From Diploptera punctata (Eukaryota; Arthropoda; Insecta; Blattodea; Blaberidae), in NCBI GenBank assembly GCA_030220185.1, contig JASPKZ010007429.1, positions 124,001 through 188,000 on the forward strand: a DNA stretch of 64,000 nucleotides, in the 5' to 3' direction. Below, piece by piece: positions 44,501-45,169 of the stretch. The position numbers and the translations under genes are program-made. The notes under the pieces were generated by a model. That model did no database searches. It was not told the DNA's origin and saw nothing but the letters and a program-made list of their open reading frames with translations. Every line of letters starts with the position of its first letter. Position 1 is the first letter of the stretch.

Positions 44501-44846
44501 AATCTTTTTATTGAAGTCCTTTTTTCTTCCATGTATTATAGGTACTGCCAATTCAGGAACAACAGTGGCAGATGAACCCAGTCAACTGAGTGATGAGAAT
44601 TTATCAGAAATCATGTGTTATGTTCTGTCCAAGCTTTTGCATCAAGCACCGCCTACTACTGTTTGTAATCTACGTATTTTTTGCAAAGTTGGGAAGGCTC
44701 CGACTCCTTGTCGGATACAGAACGTATTAAGTAAAGCAGAAGGTTTTAACATTGTTCACAGTATTGTACCAGTTTGTCACCTACACAGTGATCTCACAAT
44801 TCTGTCTATATGTGGTGTCAGGCATGATCGAGTTAAACACCTGTGA
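7367..44846 (+). CDS. DPH6: DPH6, diphthine--ammonia ligase, long form with two RidA-like domains (12 exons; frameshift in exon 10)
   Basis: This gene encodes the ATP-dependent enzyme that amidates diphthine to diphthamide on translation elongation factor 2, the last step of diphthamide synthesis in the cytosol. Exons are 7367-7481, 10100-10284, 15007-15080, 19211-19394, 19537-19628, 28659-28749, 29881-30217, 31977-32293, 36318-36479, 39972-40138, 41794-41895 and 44542-44846. With one extra T removed from exon 10 the product is 709 residues. Residues 8-13 are the PP-loop SGGKDS; DELDSYMYQTVGH, SDYQRIRVENV and GEGGEYETFTLDCPLF (about 196-211) are family signatures. An acidic linker (about 270-330) is followed by RidA/YjgF-like domains at about 333-410 and 451-575. 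This is the layout of plant, fungal and fly DPH6; human DPH6 is only the first domain. The start ATG has A at -3. Introns range from 142 bp to 9 kb and are filled with transposons. The frameshift makes the status of the C-terminal fifth uncertain. Confidence 0.93.
7645..7725 (+). repeat. SINE3 tail fragment in DPH6 intron 1
   Basis: GGTAGGCCAAGGGACTTCTA followed by GGCCTGTATTGTCATG and a T-rich end matches the 3' end of SINE3 copies at 48527 and 49698. Confidence 0.6.
7781..7905. repeat. Foldback/MITE-like inverted repeat in DPH6 intron 1
   Basis: Arms 7781-7822 and 7867-7905 are about 85% complementary (GCACTGCAATTCTGTAGAAC against GTTCTATAGAATCGCAGTGC) with a 44-bp loop. No protein is encoded. 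Confidence 0.7.
8547..8771 (-). repeat. SINE3 copy (reverse)
   Basis: This matches the reverse complement of the SINE3 head and body. The head ends at CCTTAAACCACTTGGCTAAG. Confidence 0.8.
9142..9455 (-). repeat. SINE3 copy (reverse), near full length
   Basis: It runs from the GGCCTACCAGCCAGCTGCTGG tail region to the tRNA-like head, ending TTGCCTTAACCACTTATG. The small reading frames across it are SINE sequence, not genes. Confidence 0.8.
9515..9760 (+). repeat. Dispersed repeat, inverted partner at 16655-16905
   Basis: The block containing ACGTAGTATACATAAAGGGC, GCCCTAGGTAGGTAATTTGT and GGTTGGCAACCT recurs in reverse complement 7 kb away. It is non-coding and of unknown class. Confidence 0.75.
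10100..10284 (+). CDS. DPH6: DPH6 exon 2
   Basis: The acceptor is TTTTAG and the donor GTGAGT. The exon encodes DELDSYMYQTVGHQG and the helical stretch DEVEDLFQLLKKVK, both recognisable DPH6 signatures. Adding the single base left from exon 1 gives exactly 62 codons. The 64-bp tandem array begins 120 bp downstream. Confidence 0.94.
10331..10404 (-). repeat. SINE1 head fragment (reverse) adjoining the 64-bp array
   Basis: The sequence from TTAAATCATATTTGAAGAG to GGGGCTTGAACCC is the reverse complement of a SINE1 tail and B box. It is cut off and joins head-to-head with the first array unit. Confidence 0.75.
10405..12420 (+). repeat. Tandem array: about 31 units of a 64-bp tRNA-SINE head
   Basis: Each unit reads GAACTTGCTCA(G/A)ATAGCTC, then AGT(T/C)GGTGGAGTAT, CCTAGAAAGCCAAAGGTCCT and GG(G/A)TTTTG. 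That is the SINE1 tRNA-like head up to the start of its B box, with the B box and 3' half deleted. Only the last two units keep GGTTCAAGCCCCAGTC and SINE tail sequence. Two unit types alternate over much of the array, one with CAAATAG and GTATGGCCCTAG, the other with CAGATAG and GTATTGGCCTAG. It lies in DPH6 intron 2, 120 bp after exon 2. Confidence 0.93.
12421..12450 (+). repeat. SINE1 tail closing the array
   Basis: The TTTTTCTCTTCAAATATTG sequence after the last unit is the ordinary SINE1 tail. This shows that the array grew inside a SINE1 insertion. Confidence 0.7.
13132..13261 (+). mobile_element. 130-bp element with 32-bp inverted ends and one hammerhead
   Basis: The ends 13132-13163 and 13230-13261 are 32-bp inverted repeats with one mismatch (TAGTGAGTGGAGAACATATT). 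The interior is essentially one hammerhead motif followed by ATATGAGG. The flank GGGAAGTAAACATTATGAGG is the Penelope-like border seen at 44060 and 45206. Confidence 0.75.
13164..13206 (+). ncRNA. Hammerhead ribozyme motif
   Basis: Stem I UGG/UCA, core CUGAAGA, perfect six-pair stem II GGACAA/UUGUCU with a GAUA loop, GAAAC, a UGCCG loop, GU and cleavage residue A13203. One extra G lies between the core GA and stem II. Confidence 0.8.
13500..13880 (+). pseudogene. LINE-E (RNase H-type LINE) C-terminal fragment
   Basis: The reading frame 13527-13817 ends in AVAKFRLMSGHDCLAHHLHR, then a Cys/His knuckle (CVICKDPD...MDKHHLLVCPAL). This C-terminal block follows RNase H in a class of insect LINEs and recurs at 53807-54292. 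The copy is 5'-truncated and ends in an AAC-repeat tail near 13870. Confidence 0.75.
14055..14603 (-). mobile_element. Tc1/mariner-like remnant with long inverted ends
   Basis: The termini GGCTATTCAGAAAGAAGGAA pair over about 110 bp with AAACATTTATTTCTTCCAAACTA further in. On the minus strand the centre (about 14180-14370) can be read, with one stop, as a transposase C-terminus: KDHVFIPPMPDTLENLRH, then QEMSHRFDICHVTHDAH. The catalytic part is deleted. Confidence 0.68.
14604..14660. repeat. (CA)n(TA)n microsatellite
   Basis: Alternating CA followed by TA dinucleotides directly abut the right end of the 14055-14603 element. Confidence 0.95.
14680..14822 (-). mobile_element. Penelope-like element end fragment
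   Basis: It starts with the border GGGAAGTAACACTGTGAGGT, has the CATCTCAT box, and contains a hammerhead on the minus strand. Only one arm is present. Confidence 0.65.
14772..14812 (-). ncRNA. Hammerhead ribozyme motif
   Basis: Minus strand: stem I UGA/UCG, core CUGAAGA, stem II AAGGC/GUCUU, GAAAC, AG, GUA cleavage triplet. Stem III is a single AC/GU helix with a 2-nt loop. Confidence 0.72.
14838..14935 (-). repeat. tRNA-headed SINE fragment (SINE7 type, reverse)
   Basis: The reverse complement reads GGTGTAACTGGTATCATACT as an A-box region and a B box in CCGGGGTTCAAGTCCCGG. The body is missing. Confidence 0.65.
15007..15080 (+). CDS. DPH6: DPH6 exon 3
   Basis: The acceptor AACAG and donor GTAAGT bound a 74-nt exon encoding DEIDVEAVAVGAIFSDYQ and RIRVEN. 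SDYQRIRVENV is a strongly conserved part of the ATP-pyrophosphatase domain. Two bases are carried over to exon 4 (Val). Confidence 0.93.
15449..15539 (+). tRNA. tRNA-Tyr (anticodon GTA) with an 18-nt intron
   Basis: The sequence folds as a tRNA. The acceptor stem has six of seven pairs (one T-C mismatch at pair 3). The D arm is GCTC/GAGT, the anticodon stem GTGGA/TCCAT with loop CTGTAG, and the T arm GCTGG/CTGGC around TTCAAAT. An intron of about 18 nt begins one base after the GTA anticodon, the usual place for tRNA-Tyr. A run of eight T follows at once, a Pol III terminator. It lies in DPH6 intron 3 and is not attached to a SINE body. The acceptor mismatch leaves a pseudogene possible. Confidence 0.72.
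15608..16452. mobile_element. DNA transposon remnant with about 155-bp inverted ends
   Basis: Left arm 15613-15776 and right arm 16297-16450 are diverged reverse complements (AAAACAACACACTTT, GCTTGGGATAAAAT, ATCTAGAATAAAACTAGAG). The interior has a smaller inverted pair (TTTTACCATCAAAAG at 16142 and 16260). A retroposed insert splits it at 15777-16104. Confidence 0.72.
15777..16104 (-). mobile_element. 328-bp retroposon sharing the LINE-E 3' end, with 15-bp target-site duplication
   Basis: AGAATAAAACTAGAG flanks it at 15762-15776 and 16105-16119. On the minus strand its last 85 bp match the LINE-E 3' end at 54236-54315 (AGGACTCTATTGGGAAGCAA...) and finish in a TAC-repeat tail. The 5' 240 bp have no coding match and may be the LINE 5' UTR (internal deletion) or an unrelated SINE body. 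Confidence 0.75.
16655..16905 (-). repeat. Dispersed repeat, inverted partner of 9515-9760
   Basis: This is the reverse complement of the block in intron 1. In a DPH6 primary transcript the two could pair and loop out exons 2 and 3. Confidence 0.75.
16906..18270. other. Intron 3 stretch without recognised gene
   Basis: The sequence is AT-rich. An inverted pair around GAGTTGTTTACTAAAA (17910) and TTTTTTAGTAAACAACTT (18189) may be the ends of a small non-coding element of about 300 bp. No open frame looks real. Confidence 0.4.
18286..18944 (+). mobile_element. piggyBac-like non-autonomous element (659 bp)
   Basis: Target duplications TTAA at 18282-18285 and 18945-18948 flank the inverted ends CACATTCAGTACC/GGTACTGAATGTG. 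TTAA duplication is diagnostic of piggyBac. The frame from 18591 (VKEKYLTEEELVNILYNDDS and an acidic run) resembles a piggyBac transposase N-terminus, after which the element jumps to its 3' end. Confidence 0.82.
18591..18784 (+). pseudogene. piggyBac-like transposase N-terminal fragment
   Basis: About 64 codons starting MVKEKYLTEEELVNILYNDD are rich in Glu, Asp and Ser and end at a stop. The DDE catalytic core and Cys-rich end are missing, so it is a deletion relic. Confidence 0.6.
19211..19394 (+). CDS. DPH6: DPH6 exon 4
   Basis: The acceptor TTACAG and donor GTAAAT bound the exon. It encodes CARLGLVALAYLWRRDQ and a stretch ending TLGLDPAKHLG, both typical of DPH6. The exon ends in phase 0 and the next intron is only 142 bp. 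Confidence 0.93.
19537..19628 (+). CDS. DPH6: DPH6 exon 5
   Basis: The acceptor TTGCAG and donor GTAAGT bound the exon. It encodes GEGGEYETFTLDCPLF, the hallmark nucleotide/substrate motif of diphthine--ammonia ligase. Two bases are left over for exon 6. The following 9-kb intron is the longest in the gene and is almost entirely transposon sequence. Confidence 0.94.
20273..21556 (+). pseudogene. DDE-type transposase N-terminal half, interrupted by a SINE compound
   Basis: Segments 20273-20584 and 21354-21556 read as one protein when the insertion is skipped. The first gives LSLEEVRAKTEFSKCQELTV and VSTMSHILKQSKQSN, then DDFEKEGLCRTIFEMYDEVN. The second continues IKKLVYIMLEKIQYEGSTTS, LGFKYKRTNDGRKFLLERND and RIRFLRTMHDLR. 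This resembles the helix-turn-helix part of an IS630/Tc1-related transposase common in insects. Defects are a stop after KSPD, at least one 1-nt deletion and the insertion. No catalytic domain remains. Confidence 0.6.
20585..21353 (-). repeat. Compound SINE1: two 302-bp reverse units plus one forward head, 13-bp duplication
   Basis: TGGTTTATATTAT occurs at 20572-20584 and 21354-21366. Between them are two nearly identical head-to-tail 302-bp units in reverse orientation (tRNA head, tail, body), then a partial body joined to a forward tRNA head (21258-21335). The two identical 65-residue frames in the units are SINE sequence, not genes. Confidence 0.85.
21560..21846. mobile_element. 287-bp Penelope-like mini-element with 12-bp target-site duplication
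   Basis: ATGATTTCTCGT flanks it at 21548-21559 and 21847-21858. Inside are the border ACTATGAGGTATATTC, then inverted arms starting CATTAAGGTAGAATTTTTAT on both sides with hammerhead sequence in each. It encodes no protein, so it must have been moved in trans. Confidence 0.85.
21647..21689 (-). ncRNA. Hammerhead ribozyme motif
   Basis: Minus strand: stem I AUA/UAU, core CUGAGGA, stem II GGAACA/UGUUCU, GAAAC, UA, GUU cleavage triplet. The mirror copy on the + strand (about 21757-21799) has lost GAAA. Confidence 0.75.
22523..23427 (-). mobile_element. Deleted mariner element (905 bp)
   Basis: TA duplications at 22521-22522 and 23428-23429 flank ends beginning CGAGGGTG(A/G)(G/A)TCAAATATA. The minus strand encodes the N-terminal helix-turn-helix (MSVAQRIINKLLAKEGTKPS, KMQVYDWRKKNLAGRDSVEN) and the C-terminal end (HPPYSPYLSPCDYHLF, GDYVEK). 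The middle of the transposase is deleted. In the second catalytic box HDNARPHTA has become HGNARPHTA, and PDL of the third box is PYL. Confidence 0.87.
22603..23283 (-). pseudogene. Mariner transposase, internally deleted and mutated
   Basis: The N-terminal half (23061-23283) and C-terminal half (22600-22911) are in different frames around a deletion. Two catalytic aspartates are replaced (D to G in the LHGNARPHTA box and D to Y in PYSPYLSPCD) and the first catalytic box is missing. The protein cannot cut DNA but its ends could still be mobilised by a related enzyme. Confidence 0.8.
23471..25008 (+). mobile_element. Tc1-like transposon (1538 bp)
   Basis: TA duplications at 23469-23470 and 25009-25010 flank the inverted ends CACTGCTCAAAACAATTAGA (left with one extra A) and AGAGGAACACT. 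The transposase is on the + strand and disrupted only near its N-terminus. Confidence 0.9.
23761..24779 (+). pseudogene. Tc1 transposase (DD34E type), stop plus frameshift
   Basis: The paired helix-turn-helix is intact at the start (VYHALHILRQGQSLRRVARE, GVSPSMVSRLHNRH). A TAA stop at about 23938 and a frameshift just after it interrupt the frame. From 24027 the rest is open: RVSDQTIRNRLRKENIRPKR, first Asp in VLFSDESRY, second in FMQDNARAHSA, Glu in SPDLNLIEHLWD. About 330 residues in all match the family's length. All three catalytic residues are present, so it died recently. Confidence 0.88.
25298..25608 (+). repeat. SINE6 (tRNA-headed)
   Basis: The head GGGCTAGTGGTCAACGTTTC and a B box at GGTCCCGGGTTTGATTTC precede a body with GGCACTTCATTATC and CACCCATCGTATCATCGGGG. 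It ends in an A-rich run near 25590. It is the only copy in the window. Confidence 0.6.
25609..25965 (+). repeat. SINE1, 5'-truncated head-to-tail dimer
   Basis: The copy starts with the 3' end of one tRNA head (GTCTCGGTCTAGG), runs through tail and body, then a leader and a complete second head (CTCGGTAGCTCAGTTGGTAG), and ends again in the tail TTTTTCTCTTCAAA. Confidence 0.8.
26040..26368 (-). repeat. SINE4 copy (reverse)
   Basis: It is the reverse complement of 29206-29552, including the tRNA head (GTGGTCTCAAGGTAGTGTGA region, B box GGGTTCGATCCCC), the (ATC)n stretch and the GCCTTCGGGCAGAAT end. Confidence 0.82.
26393..26520 (-). repeat. SINE2 fragment (reverse)
   Basis: GACATCTAGTAGGCAACTAA and GGTAAATTGTGCTTAGGCCT match the SINE2 middle on the minus strand, the same diverged subtype as 2178-2341. 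Confidence 0.65.
26531..26560. repeat. (TA)n microsatellite
   Basis: About 14 TA dinucleotides in DPH6 intron 5. Confidence 0.95.
26743..26822 (+). other. tRNA-like remnant
   Basis: GGTTGTGGTCGAGTGGAAAG resembles an A box and GTGTTCGATCC a B box at tRNA spacing, followed by T-rich sequence. The acceptor ends do not pair, so it is a tRNA-derived relic, not a gene. Confidence 0.5.
26870..27095 (-). repeat. SINE1 copy (reverse head) joined to a forward tail
   Basis: A reverse tRNA head (26890-26962) and leader run into a forward tail (TTTTTCTCTTCAAATATAAT) after ATATACGTTGAAA. It is an inverted junction like that at 38585-39010. Confidence 0.7.
27300..27412 (-). mobile_element. Penelope-like fragment with degraded hammerhead
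   Basis: Minus strand: CUGCUGAGGAUGGGAC, then GUCCC closing a perfect five-pair stem II, then AAAAG where GAAAG is expected, and GCCUA. G12 is lost, so the ribozyme should be dead. Confidence 0.5.
27415..28303 (-). repeat. SINE5 head-to-tail trimer, 302-bp period
   Basis: Three copies of one SINE in reverse orientation start near 27415, 27717 and 28019. Each has GTGATCCCACAA, GGTAGTAGGAGGTTAAGGCT, and ends in a reverse tRNA head (GGACTTGAACC B box, CCTTAACCACTACGCTA A-box end). The first two units differ by few bases; the third has a short deletion. Confidence 0.9.
28659..28749 (+). CDS. DPH6: DPH6 exon 6
   Basis: The acceptor ATTACAG and donor GTAAGT bound 91 nt that join in frame to exon 5. 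The exon encodes the end of the ATP-pyrophosphatase domain (DEFETVKHSDVDIAPVGYLN). It finishes in phase 0. Confidence 0.9.
29020..29155. mobile_element. Penelope-like border fragments
   Basis: AGGAAATAACACTATGAGGT and a second AATCACTATGAGGTTTAATT lie 65 bp apart. Both match the outer border of the foldbacks at 37710 and 48990. No arm or hammerhead remains. Confidence 0.5.
29206..29552 (+). repeat. SINE4 full-length copy
   Basis: The tRNA-like head ACCGCTGTGGTCTCGAGGTA with B box GGGTTCAATCCCC is followed by a conserved body, an (ATC)n tract of variable length, and the end GACCTGCCTTCGGGCAGAA. Confidence 0.85.
29881..30217 (+). CDS. DPH6: DPH6 exon 7 (linker and start of first RidA-like domain)
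   Basis: The acceptor AACGTAG and donor GTATGT bound 337 nt. The first two thirds encode an acidic, low-conservation linker. The end encodes SGWCWIGGVVGEGEDCVMAT, the start of the first RidA/YjgF-like domain. One base is carried into exon 8. Confidence 0.9.
30260..30553 (+). repeat. SINE5 copy
   Basis: The tRNA-like head GTAGTGTAGTGGTTAAGGCA and body GGGGTCGACTCAGCCTCTAA are intact. It ends at GTAGTGGGATCACTT, 40 bp after exon 7. Confidence 0.85.
30645..30745 (-). pseudogene. LINE-B 3' end fragment
   Basis: The minus strand reads SQDRDVWRA followed by a shifted piece around CSHEPMGSIEP, matching the C-terminus of the LINE at 48863-48990 (GATAGGGATGTATGGAGAGC). Confidence 0.6.
30934..31812 (-). 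mobile_element. Helitron-like non-autonomous element
   Basis: The right end on the minus strand reads GACAACGTCTGCCACGTACG then CTAGT, a hairpin-plus-CTAG Helitron terminus. The other end shares GCGCGGTCATACCGTTGATC with the element at 60244-60735. Internally a 57-bp segment (ATCAATGAAAGACAAAA...) is duplicated in tandem at about 31388-31505, next to a nested SINE3 head. Confidence 0.65.
31285..31392 (-). repeat. SINE3 head fragment nested in Helitron-like element
   Basis: GGCCGATATTCCATGAGAAA, CTCAAACCAGCGTAAGTCCC and CCTTAACCACTCGACTATGG match the reverse SINE3 head. The body is absent. Confidence 0.75.
31813..31890 (-). repeat. LINE-A 3' terminus fragment
   Basis: CCAAGTATTAGGCCAAGGCC is the reverse of the 3' terminus shared by the copies at 2606 and 36870. 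Confidence 0.7.
31977..32293 (+). CDS. DPH6: DPH6 exon 8 (first RidA-like domain end, second domain start)
   Basis: The acceptor TTATAG and donor GTAAGT bound 317 nt. It encodes VGDLVAVSLYVRDMRHY and PPVRICVEAPLP of the first RidA-like domain, then HWAPANIGPYSQAVK, the characteristic start of the second. The exon ends in phase 0. Confidence 0.93.
32338..32640 (-). repeat. SINE1 copy (reverse)
   Basis: The tail ATATGAAGAGAAAAA, head with GGAGTTTGAACCC, leader and body with GGCGGCTTCTTATTTAAGAA are all present. It begins 45 bp after exon 8. Confidence 0.8.
32641..32745 (+). repeat. SINE7-type tRNA head fragment
   Basis: TTAACACTTTCCAGAATTGA precedes CCAGGGTTCGAGTCCCAG and a T-rich tail. It is a partial, rearranged copy. 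Confidence 0.5.
32750..33165 (-). repeat. SINE2 copy (reverse), near full length
   Basis: It matches the reverse of 57400-57797 along its length, from GATTTAGGCACTCTCCC to the head end AACCACTAGGACACTGCGG. Confidence 0.87.
33176..33345 (-). pseudogene. LINE C-terminal fragment (KRGRPKKTW type)
   Basis: The minus strand reads MERRKRGRPKKTWIEGVQAA then MNIRGMEEDQWMDREEWH, the C-terminus of a common insect LINE reverse transcriptase. The rest of the element is missing. Confidence 0.65.
33350..33545. repeat. SINE1 fragments in both orientations
   Basis: A reverse head (GGGGTTCGAACCC) and then a forward B box and tail (TTTTTCTCTTCAAATGTAAT) are joined around 33425-33440 without a body. Confidence 0.65.
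33689..34976 (-). mobile_element. Mariner transposon (1288 bp), nearly intact
   Basis: TA duplications at 33687-33688 and 34977-34978 flank ends CGAGGGTCATACTGAAAGTC with few mismatches over about 30 bp. Length and TIRs are normal for mariner. The single defect seen is a 1-nt deletion in the transposase. Confidence 0.93.
33789..34813 (-). pseudogene. Mariner transposase (DD34D), one frameshift
   Basis: From the ATG at 34811-34813 (MADINVSFRQHAVIEFLVKE) the helix-turn-helix region and SGRPRSAS are intact. A missing base near 34583 shifts the frame; the next frame resumes ALIRDDRRITVNEIATKLTV. All catalytic residues are present: VTGDESWFH, LQHDNARPHTA and PPYSPDLGPSDYCLF. It ends NGDYVEK. Total length would be about 341 residues, normal for mariner. 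The low damage points to recent activity. Confidence 0.9.
35055..35175 (+). repeat. SINE7 copy
   Basis: The tRNA-like head GTGTAACGGTTATCATGCTG with B box CGGGGTTCGAG is followed by TTTTTCTTTCTAAAATAAAA and a tail AGGATTGGAAAATGTTGAAT. Confidence 0.7.
35185..35375. mobile_element. Penelope-like mini foldback
   Basis: Arms from CACCTCACCTCATATTTTGT (35208) and its diverged complement (ending TGTGAGATGATA) surround a short centre. It carries a near-intact hammerhead on the minus strand. Confidence 0.6.
35232..35270 (-). ncRNA. Hammerhead ribozyme motif, one key pair lost
   Basis: Minus strand: core CUGAUGA, stem II GGGA/UUCC, GAAAC, CA, UUC, with stem I AUG/UAU. The G expected to pair with the C after GAAA is U, so stem III is weakened. 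Confidence 0.55.
35376..36317. other. Intron 8 end, no recognised element
   Basis: This is mostly AT-rich unique sequence. Short open frames on either strand have no recognisable motif. It precedes the acceptor of exon 9. Confidence 0.4.
36318..36479 (+). CDS. DPH6: DPH6 exon 9 (second RidA-like domain)
   Basis: The acceptor ATTGCAG is good; the donor is the weaker GTTTGT. The 54 codons include VGDIIYVAGQIALVPG and end with MQLRDFVQ, the RidA-like core. The phase is 0 at both ends, which fixes the expected frame of exon 10. Confidence 0.92.
36515..36800 (-). pseudogene. LINE 3'-end fragment with TTC-repeat tail
   Basis: On the minus strand the sequence ends in AGAAGAAGAAG and, just before, encodes GRDGLRSISEDGTGNSCLN or its frame-shifted equivalent. 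This parallels the end of LINE-C at 40330. It is decayed. Confidence 0.45.
36870..36975 (+). repeat. LINE-A 3' terminus fragment
   Basis: GGAGGAAAAATTTTCTATAG and GGCCTTGGCCTAATACTTGG match the end of the LINE-A copy at 2606 in forward orientation. Confidence 0.75.
36976..37240 (-). pseudogene. LINE-C reverse transcriptase C-terminal fragment
   Basis: The minus strand reads FYKTMAVPVLLYGSESWI then, one frame over, IQAAEMKFLRRVKGCTRMDQ and IRNKDIREELQIY. It matches the LINE-C fragment at 40330-40710. One frameshift separates the two halves. Confidence 0.78.
37205..37515 (-). repeat. Unclassified GC-richer repeat, possibly a LINE 5' region
   Basis: The block is clearly GC-richer than its surroundings (GGTGGCGCTGCCACCTCGAA, GAAGGACTCCTTCTGCGCCG). 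It abuts the LINE-C fragment. I cannot place it in a family. Confidence 0.4.
37776..37814 (-). ncRNA. Hammerhead ribozyme motif, canonical CUGAUGA
   Basis: Minus strand: stem I CUA/UAG, core CUGAUGA, stem II GGAG/CUCU, GAAAC, UGCA, GUC cleavage triplet. It uses the textbook core and GUC site. Confidence 0.82.
38104..38142 (+). ncRNA. Hammerhead ribozyme motif, canonical CUGAUGA (mirror copy)
   Basis: CUGAUGA at 38107-38113, stem II GGAG/CUCC closing an AUAAG loop, GAAAC at 38128-38132, GUC at 38137-38139, stem I CUA (38104-38106) with UAG (38140-38142). Stem II is fully paired here. Confidence 0.85.
38325..38520 (-). mobile_element. Penelope-like end fragment of a second type
   Basis: Minus strand: CCUGCCGAGGAUGGAAGU followed by a perfect stem II (GGAAGU/ACUUCC), GAAAG, UGCUC and CAG closing stem I (38376-38413). 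The core has C in place of U4, so activity is doubtful. A 25-bp inverted pair (GATGTATGCTCCAACTGTT and its complement) follows at 38441-38502. Confidence 0.6.
38585..39010. repeat. SINE1 inverted pair sharing one body
   Basis: A reverse tail, tRNA head and leader (38590-38760) are followed by a forward body, leader and tRNA head (38765-38970) and tail. The ends form inverted repeats of about 140 bp, each containing a tRNA head. Confidence 0.82.
39140..39500 (-). pseudogene. Penelope-like GIY-YIG C-terminal fragment
   Basis: The minus strand reads LKIRTKEHIRNIKNGEIEKS, AVAAHVWSEKHNI, then ELTIWEKIYIQKNRNRVMNF. These match the region after GIY-YIG at 43157-43468. A TTA-CCTCAATATTAATGTT border follows at 39109. 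The copy is 5'-truncated with no hammerhead seen. Confidence 0.72.
39972..40138 (+). CDS. DPH6: DPH6 exon 10, with a 1-nt frameshift
   Basis: Phase 0 after the acceptor CTCAG reads GGT ATA TGC TAT (GICY), the expected continuation of DFVQ. The conserved continuation VTHPSYIPEACREWEK lies one base later, so an extra T is present at 39983-39984. Without correction translation stops after about 27 residues. The rest of the exon (IVDYIVLPQLPRGALLEWHV) is well conserved and joins exon 11 in frame. The donor is GTAAGT. No other GT/AG combination nearby restores the frame. Confidence 0.85.
40330..40710 (-). pseudogene. LINE-C reverse transcriptase C-terminal fragment
   Basis: The minus strand reads YKTMAVPSLLYGSENWIMKS, AEMLFLRNVKGCTRADRIRN, ETIREELNIYKIEDKI, then RGTRDVGRPRRRWTPLLTLP and a stop. 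The frame is open to its natural C-terminus and ends in a (GAA)n tail at 40280-40325. It is 5'-truncated. Confidence 0.82.
40710..41385 (-). mobile_element. Penelope-like element fragment with GIY-YIG remnant and inactive hammerhead
   Basis: The borders TTAAACCTCATA lie at 40709 and 41374. Between are a GAUAC-type hammerhead (40775-40821), a repeated peptide region around TPDVS, and a GIY-YIG remnant (SGIYQIDCKNCNRIYI, 41180-41275, minus strand) broken by stops and a (TA)n run. Confidence 0.7.
40775..40821 (-). ncRNA. Hammerhead-derived motif, core inactivated
   Basis: Stem I AACAG/CUGUG and CUGAAGA are kept, but GAAAC reads GAUAC and the cleavage triplet reads GUG. Both changes should abolish cleavage. 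The same changes occur at 47.0 and 47.3 kb. Confidence 0.55.
41475..41660 (+). repeat. SINE5 fragment
   Basis: The tRNA-like head (GCGTAGTTGGTTAAGGCATT) and the start of the body are present; the 3' half is lost at GGCTGTTATGCA. Confidence 0.75.
41794..41895 (+). CDS. DPH6: DPH6 exon 11
   Basis: The acceptor CTTACAG and donor GTAAGA bound 102 nt that join in frame to exon 10 at a Tyr codon. The exon encodes YEETGCCVGDFRVSIRRRWN and is followed in frame by exon 12 through a split Gly codon. Confidence 0.85.
   Translation: MRRLDAVLVISEFQFVDVGIMKIMCPLSYVMYQ
41896..42570. other. Intron 11 start, mostly unrecognised
   Basis: A reverse tRNA-SINE head remnant lies at about 42240-42315 (ACCATGCATCAAACCC). 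A small GTGTGAACCTTCGTTCACA hairpin is at 42462. Otherwise nothing is seen. Confidence 0.4.
42575..42775 (-). repeat. SINE7 copy (reverse)
   Basis: TTTAACATTTTCCAGTCCTG, GAATCGAACCACGG (B box reverse) and a reverse A box near 42745 mark a SINE7 in minus orientation. A forward relative lies at 42920-43015. Confidence 0.65.
42920..43015 (+). repeat. SINE7 head fragment
   Basis: GGTGTAGTGGGCTGTACGCC, GCAGTTTGATTCCCG and a T-rich end match the forward head of SINE7. Confidence 0.6.
43157..43468 (+). pseudogene. Penelope-like GIY-YIG endonuclease domain
   Basis: IYQIKCRDCDKIYIGKTKRN contains the I-Y...I-Y-I-G signature preceded by the C-x-x-C pair typical of Penelope-like elements. LKTRVKEHLRNVKNGEVEKS holds the catalytic Arg and a conserved Glu-His; AVAAHAWSEKH follows. 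The frame ends at LNGLG by a frameshift. In a full element this domain nicks the target during retrotransposition. Confidence 0.82.
43614..43660 (+). ncRNA. Hammerhead ribozyme motif, fully paired
   Basis: Stem I AAGUA/UACUU is a perfect five-pair helix. CUGAAGA is at 43619-43625, stem II AAGCC/GGCUU is perfect with an AUCAA loop, then GAAAU, a GACA loop and AUC (cleavage after 43655). It is one of the best-paired examples in the window. Confidence 0.87.
43870..44045. mobile_element. Penelope-like end fragment
   Basis: The borders TAGGAAGTAATATTTTGAGG and TTATATCTTACCTCAATATT, plus a short inverted pair around GATTTGTTCTTGATTAGAAG, match the end region at 39060-39150. No hammerhead core is visible. 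Confidence 0.5.
44146..44193 (-). ncRNA. Hammerhead ribozyme motif, left arm
   Basis: Minus strand: stem I UUAUGG/UCAUGG, core CUGAAGA, stem II GAACAU/AUGUUU, GAAA, stem III AUC/GAU, cleavage residue A. All elements pair. Confidence 0.82.
44354..44401 (+). ncRNA. Hammerhead ribozyme motif, right arm
   Basis: Mirror of the left arm: UUAUGG 44354-44359, CUGAAGA 44360-44366, stem II around GACU, GAAA 44384-44387, AUC/GAU, A44395, UCAUGG 44396-44401. Confidence 0.83.
44542..44846 (+). CDS. DPH6: DPH6 exon 12 (terminal)
   Basis: The acceptor TATTATAG opens a 305-nt exon ending with TGA at 44844-44846. It encodes the C-terminal 101 residues, including LSEIMCYVLSKLLHQAPP and NLRIFCKVGKAPTPCRIQ. 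This is a globular tail after the second RidA-like domain. Confidence 0.86.
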
Positions 44847-45137
44847 TGTCATTATTTTGCTCTTTATTGCTGAATCATTGTTCTGTCATATGTGTCCCTA
44901 TTGAAGTTGCTGGATAACTATTCTTTGTGCAGCTAAGCTAGCAAGATGTGATATGCAACAATACCTTTCTACAGGTATATTTGTTCAAGACATGATTTCT
45001 GACAGAAAAAAGGAGCAAAATGTTCATATGGTCATTTTATATATTCACCCTCCCTTTTTTTTTTGCAAAAATTATGTACTGTGAAACATCTGAACCATGC
45101 GAGAATGAAGTATTATATATTTTTCTCTTCAAATAAA
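44847..45137 (+). other. Probable DPH6 3' UTR with candidate poly(A) signal
   Basis: The sequence after the stop codon is unique down to about 45110. The first AATAAA is at 45132-45137. It lies in a stretch resembling a SINE tail (TTTTCTCTTCAAAT...), so the gene may use a transposon-supplied polyadenylation signal. Confidence 0.35.
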
Positions 45138-45169
45138 ATTTGTCTTTTGTTAAGAAGAGATGAATTTAA

